Part shown: piece after piece, positions 9,247 through 18,494 of the stretch
Position numbering within the stretch: position 1 is the stretch's first letter
Layout of the letters: every line of letters begins with the position of its first letter
Assembly (NCBI GenBank): GCA_027494165.1
Contig: JAOSJM010000001.1
Location: 1,434,001-1,498,000 of the forward strand
Origin: Acidimicrobiia bacterium
GTDB taxonomy: Bacteria; Actinomycetota; Acidimicrobiia; IMCC26256; JAOSJM01
DNA length: 64,000 nt
Reading direction: 5' to 3'
Notes under the pieces: model-generated
The model's database searches: none
What the model was told of the DNA's origin: nothing
What the model saw: only the letters and a program-made list of their open reading frames with translations
Program-made: the position numbers and the translations under genes

Positions 9247-9880
9247 GCTGCTTGCACTTCACGCAGAGCTCGGCGTACGGGATGACCTCGAGACGGGCGA
9301 CCGGGATCCGGTCGCCACAGCTCACGCACACGCCGTAGTCGCCGGTGCCCATCCGCTCGAGGGCCCGGTCGATCTGGACCACGGTCTGGCGCGCGTCGGC
9401 CGAGAGCCGGAGGTCGAACTCCCGCTCCACGCTGAGGGTGTCGCCCTCGCCCGACTCCTCGTCGAACTGGGTGTCGCCCTGCTCGCGCTCCGCGGCGAGG
9501 GCCTCGGCCTCGGCCTGGAGCTCCTCGGCCTGGTGGAGGAGCCGCTCCCGCTCCTCCACGAGCAGCCCGCGGAGCCGGTCGAGGGTCCGGGGGCTGACCG
9601 GGGACTTCTTCGGTCGGGTGGCCCGGCCCGGACGGGCGGCCCGCGACGCCGGGGCCGTCGCCTTCTTCGTCGCGGTCTTCTTCGGGGGCGTCTTCTTCGC
9701 GGCCGTCTTCTTCGCGGCCGTCTTCTTCGTCGACCCCTTCTTCGCGGGCGCCTTCCGGGCCGCGGCCTTGTCCGCGGGGCCCTTGGTCGTCCTCGACGCC
9801 GCCGAACCGGCCGCCTTCTTCGACGACGCCCCGGCGGCCGGCTTCGTGCTCCTGGCCGGCTGCTTCCTCGCCCTGGCCAT
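9227..9880 (-). CDS. TraR/DksA C4 zinc-finger protein with a lysine-alanine-rich histone-H1-like N-terminal tail
   Basis: 217 residues. Residues 1 to about 95 are a basic tail with repeated KKTAAKK/KKTPPKK units, like histone H1 or Hup/HupS C-terminal tails. Residues 96-217 are a DksA/TraR module: a coiled-coil helix pair (RLRGLLVEERERLLHQAEELQAEAEAL), an acidic stretch (FDEESGEGDT), and the zinc finger CVSCG...CVKC. The module binds RNA polymerase in DksA; the tail probably adds nucleic-acid binding. A consensus promoter lies 84-112 bases upstream. It overlaps lspA and so probably heads traR-lspA-rluD. Confidence 0.8.
   Translation of the reverse strand: MARARKQPARSTKPAAGASSKKAAGSAASRTTKGPADKAAARKAPAKKGSTKKTAAKKTAAKKTPPKKTATKKATAPASRAARPGRATRPKKSPVSPRTLDRLRGLLVEERERLLHQAEELQAEAEALAAEREQGDTQFDEESGEGDTLSVEREFDLRLSADARQTVVQIDRALERMGTGDYGVCVSCGDRIPVARLEVIPYAELCVKCKQRGERRR
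9675..9734 (-). repeat. Four 15-base tandem repeats coding for the basic tail
   Basis: Four consecutive copies of a 15-mer (plus-strand GTCTTCTTCGCGGCC and variants) at 9675-9689, 9690-9704, 9705-9719 and 9720-9734. The two middle copies are identical. Each codes for one KKT-containing pentapeptide, so copy number could vary between strains without breaking the frame. Confidence 0.9.
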
Positions 9881-9963
9881 GCGCTTCCTCTCGTCGGACC
9901 CCCGGCGCCCCGTCGGGGCTTCCGGGCGTGCGGCGGCCCGCTCCGGACTCGTAAAAGCGCCGG

Positions 9964-9992
9964 AGTATAGACGTCGCGCCGACCTGATGCAA
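9964..9992 (-). promoter_or_regulatory. Consensus housekeeping promoter of the traR/dksA-lspA-rluD unit
   Basis: On the minus strand TTGCAT (9992-9987) and TATACT (9969-9964) are separated by exactly 17 bases. The -10 ends 84 bases before the ATG at 9880. The leader contains a perfect GCCCC/GGGGC hairpin near 9906-9918. Confidence 0.75.
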
Positions 9993-10008
9993 GAGTCGAT
10001 CGCGAGTC

Positions 10009-10347
10009 TCAGCCGCCCGAGCGTGCGCCCGTCGCCGCGTCGAGCACCCGGCGGAGCCGGCGTTCCACCTCCGGCGGCTCGAGGCCGAGGACCAGGAACC
10101 GCTTCAGCCGGGAGCCCGCCCCCGAGACCAGCTCCACCTCACGGCTGCGCAGCCCGAGCGCTCCGGCCAGGAGCCGCCCCGCGGCCTCGTTGGCCCGCCC
10201 TCCCACCGGCGGCGCGGTGACCCGCAGCCGCAGCGAGCTCCCGTGGCGGCCGGCGACCGCGTCCCGACCGGCGCCGGGCTGCACGTGGACGTGGACCACG
10301 ACGCCGTGGGCGGTCACGTCGTAGAGGTCCGCGAGCCCCCCGGGCAC
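10009..10347 (-). CDS. DUF167 (YggU) family protein
   Basis: Small cytosolic protein of 112 residues of unknown function. The DUF167 core is clear: VHVHVQPGAGRDAV, LRLRVTAPPVGGRANEAAGRLLAGALG, and VELVSGAGSRLKRFLVLG. GTG 10347 lies just inside the stop of the L,D-transpeptidase gene upstream, so the two appear coupled. In other bacteria this family often sits near yggT and yggS, both of which are also in this window, 6 kb away. Other weak starts nearby are possible. Confidence 0.7.
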   Translation of the reverse strand: MPGGLADLYDVTAHGVVVHVHVQPGAGRDAVAGRHGSSLRLRVTAPPVGGRANEAAGRLLAGALGLRSREVELVSGAGSRLKRFLVLGLEPPEVERRLRRVLDAATGARSGG

Positions 10348-10349
10348 GG

Positions 10350-11881
10350 TCAGTACACCCACACCGTCGAGCCGAACGGCATCGCGTCGTTCGCCCAGAT
10401 CCAGTTGATGGCCGGGTCGGTGACCCGTACGCAGCCGTGCGACGCCGGGTAGGACGGCACGCTGGGCGATCCGTGCACGGCGATCCCGTCGGGATGGAAG
10501 TACCGGGGGCGGAACAGCACGCCGAGTGGCGTGTCCTGCAGCCCGTCGAACGCGCTCGACACCCGGAACATCCCCTCCGGCGTGTCGGCCAGATAGGTCC
10601 GGCCCTCGTAGACGTAGGGTCCCTCGGTCCCCGTCGAGGTGTTGAAGACCCACTGGACCAGGCCGTCCCGGACGAGGAAGAGGACCTGGCGCGCCTTGTC
10701 GACCTCGACGAGGTCACCGGCCGTGCTCCTGGGAGCCGGACGGGTGGCGTTCTCGAACACGGCCCGCGTGAGCCCGTCGAAGCGGCCCGTGCGGGGGAGG
10801 CCCTCGACCTTCTGGAAGGCCATCACCGCCTGCTCGGTGAGGCGTTCGTACCGGCCACTGGCACCGCCCAGCCAGTACCCGAGCCCCTCCAGCTCGCGCT
10901 GGAGCTCCTCGACCTCCTCACCGGTGTCGCCTCGCTGGAGCGTCGGGAGGGCGGGGTCGGGCCCCGCGACCTGCCAGTAGCCGCCTCCCGAGCGCGAGGG
11001 GACGAGCGCGAACACGCCCCAGTCGGGCGCCAGGAGCGTGACCCGGCCCTGGAACCCGGCGTCGCCGAAGGCGAACACGCCGCCGTCCCGGGCCACGAGC
11101 CAGTAGCCGCCCCCGACGGGGTCGAGGCCATCGCGGTGATGGGCTCGAGCAGGCGCAGGGCCCCCGTCGAGCCGTGGAACCCCGCGTCACCGAAGGCGAA
11201 GAGCCCGCCGTCCTCGGCCACCAGCCAGTAGCCCTCCCCCGACGGCGTGGCCGCCATCCCCACGATCGGCTCGTTGAGGGTCATGGCCCCCGTGGAACCG
11301 AGGAAGCGGGCGTCACCGAACGCGAAGATCCCGCCGTCCCGGGCCACCAGCCAGTAGCCCTCGCCCGACGGTGCGGCCGCCATCCCCACGATCGGCTCGT
11401 TGAGGGTCATCGCTCCCGTGGAACCGAGGAAGTGGGCGTCACCGAAGGTGAAGATCCCGCCGTCCTTGGCGACCAGCCAGTAGCCCTCCCCCGACGGCGT
11501 GGCCGCCATCCCCACGATCGGCGCGTTGAGGCGGATCGACCCGGTGGACCCGAAGAAGCGGGCGTCACCGAACGTGAAGATCCCGCCGTCGGTGGCCGCC
11601 AGCCAGTAGCCGTTCCCGCTCGCGGTGCGGGCCGCGGCGATCACCGGCTTGGCCAGCTGCTGCCCGCCCAGCGCCCCGTGGTCGACGGCGTCGCCGAAGG
11701 GCGTGACGGTGGCTCCGAGCACGGGGGCGGCCGCCGCCGGCCTCGTCCCGGCGACGACACCCGCCACCGCGACGAGGGCCGCGACGACGGCGGTGACGAC
11801 GGCGCGGGCGGCGGGGCCGGGCCCGGGGGGCGGGGCAGGGTGGTCACATCGCTCTCCTGGGTCGTGTCCGCGATCCCCCAT
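10350..11881 (-). CDS. Secreted L,D-transpeptidase with GYWLVA repeats and a peptidoglycan-binding domain; one probable frameshift
   Basis: Cell-wall cross-linking enzyme of about 510 residues after repair. Order: hydrophobic export segment (residues about 27-52, ending PAAAAP), five 42-residue repeats of the form GYWLVAxDGGIFxFGDAxFxGSTG (residues 89 to about 278), a PG_binding_1 domain (LQRGDTGEEVEELQRELEGLGYW), then a YkuD catalytic domain with GIAVHG and ASHGCVRV (catalytic His and Cys). The frame breaks at GGGGG near 11110; one more G restores STPSGGGYWLVARDGG. Start ATG 11881 is a little uncertain; GTG 11847 in another frame would fit if a further base is missing. The repeats probably form a beta-propeller-like surface domain. 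Confidence 0.85.
11046..11617 (-). repeat. Five tandem 126-base (42-residue) repeats in the L,D-transpeptidase gene
   Basis: Units begin at 11617, 11491, 11365, 11239 and 11113; the last is partial. Units 2-4 are nearly identical at the DNA level, differing mainly at the residue after GYWLVA (K, R or E) and in the aromatic segment. This suggests recent duplication or homogenisation. Confidence 0.85.
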
Positions 11882-11979
11882 GTCTTAGCCCATCGGGCGC
11901 CCCCGCCGGACGCGAGGCGTGGTCGCCGGAGGCCCGTGAGCCCCGCGCCCGGGGCCGGAGGGTGCCCGGAGCGGCCGGG

Positions 11980-11985
11980 TACTGT
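11980..11985 (+). promoter_or_regulatory. Candidate -10 element of ileS (leaderless)
   Basis: TACTGT ends eight bases before the ileS ATG at 11994, with no Shine-Dalgarno sequence between. This is the spacing expected if transcription starts at the start codon. Confidence 0.45.
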
Positions 11986-11993
11986 ACGGCGCC

Positions 11994-14900
11994 ATGCCGT
12001 TCGAAGCGATCGACCCCGCGCTCGACCTCCCGGCGCTCGAGACCCGGGTCCTGGAGCGCTGGCGCGCCGACGACGTCTTCGCCGAGAGCCTCCGCCGCCG
12101 GGAGGGCCACCCGGAGTGGGTGTTCTACGAGGGCCCGCCCACCGCCAACGGCAGGCCGGGGATCCACCACGTCTGGGCCCGGCTGTTCAAGGACCTCTAC
12201 CCCCGCTACCACACCATGCGGGGCCGCTACGTGGCCCGCAAGGGGGGGTGGGACTGCCACGGGCTCCCCGTCGAGGTCGAGGTCGAGAAGGAGCTCGGGT
12301 TCAGCGGGAAGCACGAGATCGAGGCGTTCGGGATCGAGGCGTTCAACGAGCGCTGCCGGGAGTCGGTCCACCGCTACGTGGCCGACTGGGAGGAGCTGAC
12401 CCGCCGGATCGGCATGTGGCTCGACACCGACGACGCGTACTGGACGCTGAGCGACGAGTACGTCGAGAGCGTCTGGTGGATCGTCCGCCGGATGTGGGAC
12501 CGGGGCCACCTCTACGAGGGCTTCAAGGTCGTCCCGTACTGCGGACGGTGCGGGACGGCCCTGTCGAGCCACGAGCTCGGCCAGCCCGGGGCCTACCGCG
12601 ACGTCACCGAGCCGTCCGTCTACGTCCGCTTCCCGGTCGTCGGGGCCGACTTCGACCTGCTCGTGTGGACGACCACACCCTGGACCCTCGTCTCCAACAC
12701 CGGGGCCGCGATCGGGCCCGAGGTCGAGTACGTGCGGGTGCGGGGAACGGGCGGTCGCCGCGACCTCGTGCTCGCCGCCGCCCGGGTCGACGCGGTCCTC
12801 GGGGAGCAGGCCGAGGTCGTCGGGCGGCTCCGCGCCGCCGACCTCGTGGGCCTGCGCTACGAGCGGCCCTTCGACCTCCTCCCGACCACGCCCGAGGCCA
12901 ACCGGGTCGTCGCCGCCGACTTCGTCACCGTCGAGGACGGGACCGGCATCGTCCACCTGGCCCCGGCCTTCGGCGAGGTCGACCGGGAGGTGGGCGAGGC
13001 CGAGGGCCTGCCCCTGCTCAACCCGGTCGACGCCGCGGCGACCTTCGACGCCTCGGTGACACCGTGGTCGGGCCGGTTCGTGAAGGACGCCGACCCCTCC
13101 ATCATCGAGGCCCTGGGGGCGGCGGGGCGGCTCGAGAAGGTCGAGGACCACACCCACTCGTACCCCCACTGCTGGCGCTGCGACACCCCACTCGTCTACT
13201 GGGCCAAGCCGACCTGGTTCGCCCGCACCTCGGCCTGCAAGGACGCCCTGCTGCGCGAGAACGAGACGATCGGGTGGCACCCCGAGCACATCAAGCACGG
13301 CCGGTTCGGCGACTGGCTCGAGAACAACGTCGACTGGGCGCTCTCGCGCGACCGGTTCTGGGGAACGCCCATCCCGATCTGGCGCTGCCCGGGCTGCGGC
13401 ACCGACACGTGCGTGGGCTCGGTGGCCGAGCTGGCCGAGCTCGCCGGGCGGGACCTCGCCGGGCTCGACCTCCACCGTCCGTTCGTCGACGAGGTGGTCA
13501 TCCGTTGCCCCGGGTGCGGCGGCGAGCGCGCCGCGTCGAGCCCGTCCTCGACGCCTGGTTCGACTCGGGGTCGATGCCGTCGGCCCAGCTCCACTTCCCG
13601 TTCGAGCACGAGGACCTCTTCGAGCGCCGGTTCCCGGCCGACTTCATCTGCGAGGCGATCGACCAGACCCGGGGCTGGTTCTACTCCCTGCTCGCGGTCA
13701 ACACGCTCGTGTTCGACCGCACGCCGTACCGCAACGTCGTGTGCCTCGCCCTCGTCCTCGACAAGGACGGGCAGAAGATGTCGAAGTCCCGGGGGAACGT
13801 GATCGACCCCTGGTCGATCCTCGACACGCGCGGCGCCGACGCGCTGCGCTGGAACTTCTTCTCGGCCGGCTCGCCGTGGACTCCGAAGCGCGTCTACGAG
13901 GAGAGCATCGACGAGTCGACCCGGCGGTTCCTGCTCACGTTGTGGAACACCTTCTCGTTCTTCGTGACCTACGCCAACCTCGACGGCTGGCAGCCCACCG
14001 GGGGGTGCCCGCCCGCACGCACGTGCTCGACCGCTGGGTCCGGTCGCGCCTCCACGCCACCGTCGCCGAGGTCACCGAGGCCCTCGACGGGTTCGACGCG
14101 CTGCGGGGGAGCCCAGGCCCTCGAACGGCTCGTCGACGACCTGTCGAACTGGTACGTGCGCCGCTCCCGTCCCCGGTTCTGGAAGGCGACGGACCCGGCC
14201 GCCCACGCGACGCTGCACGAGTGCCTCGTCACGGTGTCCGAGCTGCTCGCGCCGTTCTGCCCGTTCCTCACCGACGAGGTCCACCGGGTCCTGCTCGCCC
14301 CCGCCGCGCCCGGCTCCGTGCACCTCGCCGACTGGCCCGCGCCGGACCTCGAGGCGATCGACGAGGCGCTCGAGGCGGAGATGGCCCTCGCCCGCCTCCT
14401 CGTGTCGCTGGGCCGGGCCGCCCGGACCGACGCCCGGATCAGGGTTCGCCAGCCCCTGCCCCGCGCGCTGGTGCTGCTCGGCGAGGGTGAGCACCTCTCC
14501 CCCGAGGTGGTGGCCGAGGTCGCCGAGGAGCTCAACGTGAAGCGGGTCGAGCAGGTCTCGACGCTCGAGGGTCTCCTCGCCTACGCCGTCGTCCCCAACT
14601 TCCGGGCGCTGGGACCCCGCCTCGGGAAGCGGCTCCCGCGGGTGAAGGAGCTGCTCGCCGAGGCCGACGGGGCCGCGGTGCGGCGTGCCCTCGACGAGCA
14701 CGGGGTCTTCGTCCTCGACGTCGACGGCGAGCCGGTCGAGCTGGGCCCAGCCGAGCTGGAGGTCAGGGCCCGCCACCACGAGGAGCTGGCCCTCGCCCAG
14801 GACGGCCCCCGCGCGGTGGCCCTCGACCTCACCCTCGACGACGCCCTGCGCGCCGAGGGCCTCGCCCGCGAGCTGGTCCGGGCCCTCAACGACCACCGCA

Positions 14901-15109
14901 AGGCGACGGGTCTCGAGATCGCCGACCGGATCCGGCTCTCCGTGTGGGCCACGGGCCCCGTGGCCGACGCCCTCGCGCGCCACGGCGACTGGGTCGCCGG
15001 CGAGGTGCTGGCCGTCGACTGGGCCCTCCACCAGGACCCGCCGCCCTCGGGGGCCCCCACCCTCGAGGTGGAGGGGGAGCTCGTCGGGTTGCGGGTCGAG
15101 GTCGCCTGA
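11994..15109 (+). CDS. ileS: Isoleucyl-tRNA synthetase, three probable sequencing frameshifts
   Basis: Charges tRNA-Ile. From ATG 11994: FYEGPPTANGRPGIHH (the HIGH site, here GIHH, residues about 44-59), the editing domain (LVWTTTPWTLVSNT), DAWFDSGSMPSAQ, QKMSKSRGNVIDPW (KMSKS loop) and the anticodon-binding domain (DDLSNWYVRRSRPRFW). The PPTANG form resembles IleS2-type enzymes. Frame breaks occur near 13530 (one missing base before RVEPVLDAWFDSG), at G6 near 14005 (one G restores VPARTHVLDRWVRSRLH) and near 14106 (two G restore GGAQALERLVDDL). Repaired length is about 1039 residues. The short upstream region leaves no room for a T-box leader. Confidence 0.93.
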
Positions 15110-15119
15110 CGCCGGAGCC

Positions 15120-15141
15120 CCGGCCCCGCGGCCAGGGCCGG
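15120..15141. terminator. GC hairpin between convergent ileS and divIVA
   Basis: Perfect 7-base arms CCGGCCC/GGGCCGG flank an 8-base loop in the 39-base gap between the two convergent stops. There is no T-run, so it would be a high-GC, bidirectional-type terminator at best. Confidence 0.4.
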
Positions 15142-15148
15142 CGGCCGC

Positions 15149-16149
15149 TCAGCGACGCCGCTTGAAGAGGCCTCCGAAGCGGTCGTCGGACTCCTCCTCG
15201 CCCTCGAGGAGGACCGTGGCGTCGCCCTGGTCCTCCCGGGGACCGAGCGGCGCGTCGTCGCGGACCGCCTCGCGAAGCGTGGCGAAGAAGGCGTCGTCGT
15301 CGAGGACCTCGGCTTCGATCGGCTCGTCGTGCTCGAAGAGGATCCCCCGCCCGGCGCGCCACCCTCGGGCTCGCCCGGGGCCCGGTCTCCTCGGGCGGTG
15401 GAGGCGGCTCCTCGACCGAGGCCTCGGCCGCGGGCAGGTCGACCTCGGAGACCTCGGGGCCCCCGGCACCCGGAGGCTCGGCCCCCGTGGCGCCCGGCCC
15501 GGGACCCTCGGGTTCCGGGGCCTCCGGAGCAGCCGGGAGCGGCGGCTCGACCGCCGCGGGCGCGGCCGGAGATCGCACCATGGCCTCGGGAGGGGGCGGG
15601 AGCACGACGTCGTGGAGCGCCGGCCGGGCCCCGGCGCCGGCGGGGGGCCGGTTCGCCAGCCGCTCCAGGTCCGCCTCGATCGCGGCGCGCAGGCGGTCCC
15701 GGTAGTCGGCGTCGTAGCGCTCGAGGGCGTCGACGTCGGACACGAGGGCCTCGCGCCGGGCGGCCAGGTCGAGCACGTCCGACTCGAGGCGGCGGCGCTC
15801 CTCCTCGGCGACGCGCCGGGCGTTCGCCTCGGCCGCGCTCACCATCGAGGTCGCCTTCGACTCGGCGTCCTCCACCGTGCGCCGGGCCCGCTCCTCTGCC
15901 TCGGCAACGGCCTCGTCGGCCGCGCTGGGCGAGCAGCAGGGTGCGCTGGAGCACGTCCCCGTCCTCGCGCGACCGGCCGGCCTCTCCTTCGAGCGCGGCG
16001 ACGCGCTCGGTCAGCGCTCGGATCCGCTCCTCGGCGGCCTCGAGGGTCTGCGCGGCCCGCTCGAGCAGCTCGTCGACCTCGTCGACCTTGTAGCCCCGCC
16101 AGGCCTCGCGGATCTCGGTGTCCCGGAGCTCACGAGGGGTCACGTCCAT
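15149..16149 (-). CDS. divIVA: DivIVA/Wag31-type polar growth coiled-coil protein, two probable frameshifts
   Basis: Membrane-curvature-sensing scaffold that organises polar or septal wall synthesis. ATG 16149 gives MDVTPRELRDTEIREAWRGY, followed by KVDEVDELLERAAQTLE, the DivIVA N-terminal domain with its GYxxxEVDxLL signature. A long coiled coil follows (EANARRVAEEERRRLESDVLDL), then a Pro/Ala/Glu-rich linker, and a C-terminus DDRFGGLFKRRR. The frame breaks near 15925 (two bases restore AQRAADEAVAEAEERARRTVEDAE) and again in the C/G-rich linker near 15360. It is the distal gene of the dcw run, after yggT. An ATG three codons upstream is possible. Confidence 0.82.
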
Positions 16150-16249
16150 GGCCTGCATGGTAGCGACGCCGCCGTCCACCGTGGGGGAACGTCGGGTGTC
16201 CGGGGGGTGCCGGCCGGAGGAATCGCCCGGAACGGGGCGATCGGGCATC

Positions 16250-16493
16250 TCAGCACCCCAGGGCGGCGCGGAGGATGAACAGCCCGAACATCAGGACCAT
16301 GACCGAGAGGTCGAGCATCCCGACCGGCGGGATGACCCCGCCGCAGCGGCGCGAGCACCGGCTCGGTCAGGTCGCGCACCACGGCCGCGATGGAGAAGAG
16401 CGCGGTGCCGGGCTGGAGCGGGAACCACGACAGGATGACGCGCGCGAACACCACGACGATGTAGACGGTGACGAACGCGCAGAGGATCCCCAC
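16250..16493 (-). CDS. yggT: YggT-family membrane protein, one probable frameshift
   Basis: Small integral membrane protein of about 80 residues with two hydrophobic segments. The first half reads FVTVYIVVVFARVILSWFPL, with the family Arg-x-x-x-SWF site. After a frame break at GGGG near 16350 the second half is VIPPVGMLDLSVMVLMFGLF, ending ALGC. Removing one G (or adding two) joins LAPLRR to VIPPVG, as in relatives. GTG 16493 starts five bases after sepF ends. The sepF-yggT-divIVA order is standard in Gram-positive dcw clusters; the exact function is unknown. Confidence 0.78.
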
Positions 16494-16497
16494 GGGC

Positions 16498-17007
16498 TCA
16501 GGCGCGATAGAGCCCGCGGGCCTGCAGGCGCTCCTTCTCCTCCTGGGAGACCTCGACGTTGCTCGGGGTCAGGAGGAACACCTGGTCGGCGACCCGCGAC
16601 ATCGACCCGCCCACCGCGTAGGCGAGGCCGCTCGAGAAGTCGATGAGACGGCGCTGGAGGTCACGTCCCAGCCCCTGGAGGTTGAGGATCACGGGCTGGT
16701 TGGCCTTGAGCCGGTCGCCCACCTCCTGGGCGTCGTTGAAGCCGGCGGGCTCCACCACGTGGACCCGGGCCGACGTGGGCGCGGCCACGGTGCGGATGAC
16801 GGCCGGCCGGGCCGGTGTCGCCGGGCCGGCCTCGGTGCGGGGGAGCGGGCGGACCGCGGGCCCGGCCGCCGTGGAGGAGGAAGGCGCGCCGGCGCGCGCC
16901 GGAACGCCCTCGTCGACCCCGCCGACGTCCTCGTACCCCTCGTAGTCGTAGTCCTCGTCGTCCTGGAGACCGAGGTACACCATGGCACGACGCCACACGG
17001 AAGGCAT
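16498..17007 (-). CDS. sepF: Cell division protein SepF (FtsZ membrane anchor)
   Basis: Bundles FtsZ filaments and ties them to the membrane. The 169 residues have an N-terminal amphipathic segment (MPSVWRRAMVYLGL), an acidic Tyr-rich linker (DDEDYDYEGYEDV), and the C-terminal SepF domain with PAGFNDAQEVGDRLKANQPV, LNLQGLGRDLQRRLIDFSSG and GGSMSRVADQVFLLTP. A strong AGGAGG lies eight bases before ATG 17007 (GGAGGATCCTTCC then ATG). The FtsZ in this window ends [11 protein letters not shown], the kind of tail SepF binds. Confidence 0.93.
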   Translation of the reverse strand: MPSVWRRAMVYLGLQDDEDYDYEGYEDVGGVDEGVPARAGAPSSSTAAGPAVRPLPRTEAGPATPARPAVIRTVAAPTSARVHVVEPAGFNDAQEVGDRLKANQPVILNLQGLGRDLQRRLIDFSSGLAYAVGGSMSRVADQVFLLTPSNVEVSQEEKERLQARGLYRA

Positions 17008-17028
17008 GGAAGGATCCTCCTGGAGCGC

Positions 17029-17739
17029 TCAGCCTAGCCCGCCCGGCCGCTCCCGAGGAGGACGGCGCGGCGATCCCGGCCGGTCGCCGAAGATGGCCCG
17101 CCCGACCCGGACGATCGTGGCCCCCTCCTCGATCGCGGGCTCGAGGTCGCCCGTCATCCCCATCGACAGCTCACGCAGCCCGAGGGTCCCGGCCAGGTCG
17201 CGGAGCCGGGCGAAGAAGGGCCGGGGGTCGACGCCGGCGGGGGGCACGGTCATGAGCCCGACGACCTGCAACCCCAGCCGGCGGCACCGCTCGACCAGGC
17301 CCGGCGCCTCCTCCGGCCGGCAGCCGCCCTTCTGGGGTTCGCCGGCCAGCGAGACCTGGACCAGCGTCCGGGCCCCGGGAGCCCGCAGCGCGACCGCCTC
17401 GGCGAGCTCCGACCGGTCGATGCTCTGCCAGCACGCGACGTGGGGCGCCAGGGCCTTCACCTTGTTGCGCTGGAGCCGGCCCAGGAAGTGCCAGCGCGGC
17501 TCCAGCGGCGCGAGCTCCGGTGCCTTCGCCAGCAGCTCCTGGGCCCGGTTCTCCCCGAGGTCCGTCAGCCCGGCCCGCATCGCCGCGACGATGCGAGCCG
17601 GGTCGACGCCCTTCGTGGCCCCGACGAGCAGCACGTCGTCCGGGGAGCGCCCGGCGCGGGCGGCGGCGGCCGCGATCCGGCGCCGGACGTCCGCCAGGCC
17701 CGCCGCGACGTCGTCCCCGGGCTGCTCGGTCTCGCCCAC
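17029..17739 (-). CDS. yggS: YggS/PROSC-family pyridoxal-phosphate homeostasis protein
   Basis: PLP-binding TIM-barrel protein that buffers pyridoxal phosphate; not known to catalyse a reaction. Features in the 236 residues: LLVGATKGVDPARI (PLP-lysine in ATK), LGENRAQELLAKAPEL, WHFLGRLQRNKVKAL, LSMGMTGDLEPAIEEGATIVRVGRAIFG (phosphate-binding end of the barrel). GTG 17739 starts four bases after the pgeF stop, and the gene continues the ftsZ-pgeF-yggS-sepF run. Confidence 0.92.
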   Translation of the reverse strand: MGETEQPGDDVAAGLADVRRRIAAAAARAGRSPDDVLLVGATKGVDPARIVAAMRAGLTDLGENRAQELLAKAPELAPLEPRWHFLGRLQRNKVKALAPHVACWQSIDRSELAEAVALRAPGARTLVQVSLAGEPQKGGCRPEEAPGLVERCRRLGLQVVGLMTVPPAGVDPRPFFARLRDLAGTLGLRELSMGMTGDLEPAIEEGATIVRVGRAIFGDRPGSPRRPPRERPGGLG

Positions 17740-17743
17740 GGCG

Positions 17744-18475
17744 TCAGCGCTCGATCGTCACCACCAGCGCCTGGCGGCCGGTGGTCCCGTCGCGTCGATG
17801 GGAGAAGTGGTCGGCCGAGTCGTGGGTGCACACCCCGGTGTCGTCGATCCGGTCGACGCCGCACCGCCGGAGCGCGACGCGGACCCCCGCGGGCAGGTCG
17901 AGCGCCGGGCGACCGTCGACCGTCTCCGCCCGCACCTCCGGGCCGACCGCCGCGGCGACGCGCTCGAGGTCGTCGACCCCGAAGGCGTAGCGCGCCGGCC
18001 GGATGCAGGGTCCGACCACGGCCCGGATCGGGCCGGGCGCCAGCTCCGCCAGCGCGGCGACCGAACGCTCCAGCACCCCGGCCAGCAGTCCCCGCCAGCC
18101 CACGTGGACGGCCCCGATCGCGCCGCGGCCGACGAGGGCGACGGGGGCGCAGTCGGCGGTGAGGACCACGAGGGGGAGGCCGGCCACGTCCGTCACCGCC
18201 GCGTCGGCCTCCGAACCGGCCTCCGCCGGAGGGTCACCGGCCGATCGGGCCACGACGACGCCGGTGCCGTGGACCTGCCGGAGCCACAGCCACCGGGCCG
18301 GGTCCCGGGCGGGCGGGCCGATGGCGGCGCCGACCCGCCGCCGGTTCTCCGCGACGTCCTCGGGCCGGTCACCCGTCTCGAAGCTCAGGTTGGCGGTGTC
18401 GAACGGGGGCGCCGAGACGCCGCCGCGGCGGTCCGTGCACCAGATCCGGGCCGACCCGATCCTCCGCTCGATCAC
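17744..18475 (-). CDS. pgeF: Peptidoglycan editing factor / multicopper-like purine nucleoside phosphorylase (YlmD, YfiH family)
   Basis: 243-residue DUF152 enzyme. Relatives in E. coli trim mis-incorporated serine from peptidoglycan precursors, and others act on purine nucleosides. Metal and active-site motifs are present: LRQVHGTGV (His), LTADCAPVAL (Cys), IGAVHVGWRGLLAGV (His) and VGPCIRPARYAFG. GTG 18475 follows ftsZ by 19 bases, the usual actinobacterial gene order. Which activity dominates cannot be told from sequence. Confidence 0.88.
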   Translation of the reverse strand: MIERRIGSARIWCTDRRGGVSAPPFDTANLSFETGDRPEDVAENRRRVGAAIGPPARDPARWLWLRQVHGTGVVVARSAGDPPAEAGSEADAAVTDVAGLPLVVLTADCAPVALVGRGAIGAVHVGWRGLLAGVLERSVAALAELAPGPIRAVVGPCIRPARYAFGVDDLERVAAAVGPEVRAETVDGRPALDLPAGVRVALRRCGVDRIDDTGVCTHDSADHFSHRRDGTTGRQALVVTIER

Positions 18476-18494
18476 CGGCAGGACGACCGGACCC

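Noticed and set aside
11882..11993. T-box or other leader riboswitch before ileS
   Set aside because: Only 112 bases separate ileS from the divergent gene, and a -10-like TACTGT lies eight bases before the ATG. There is no room for a T-box.
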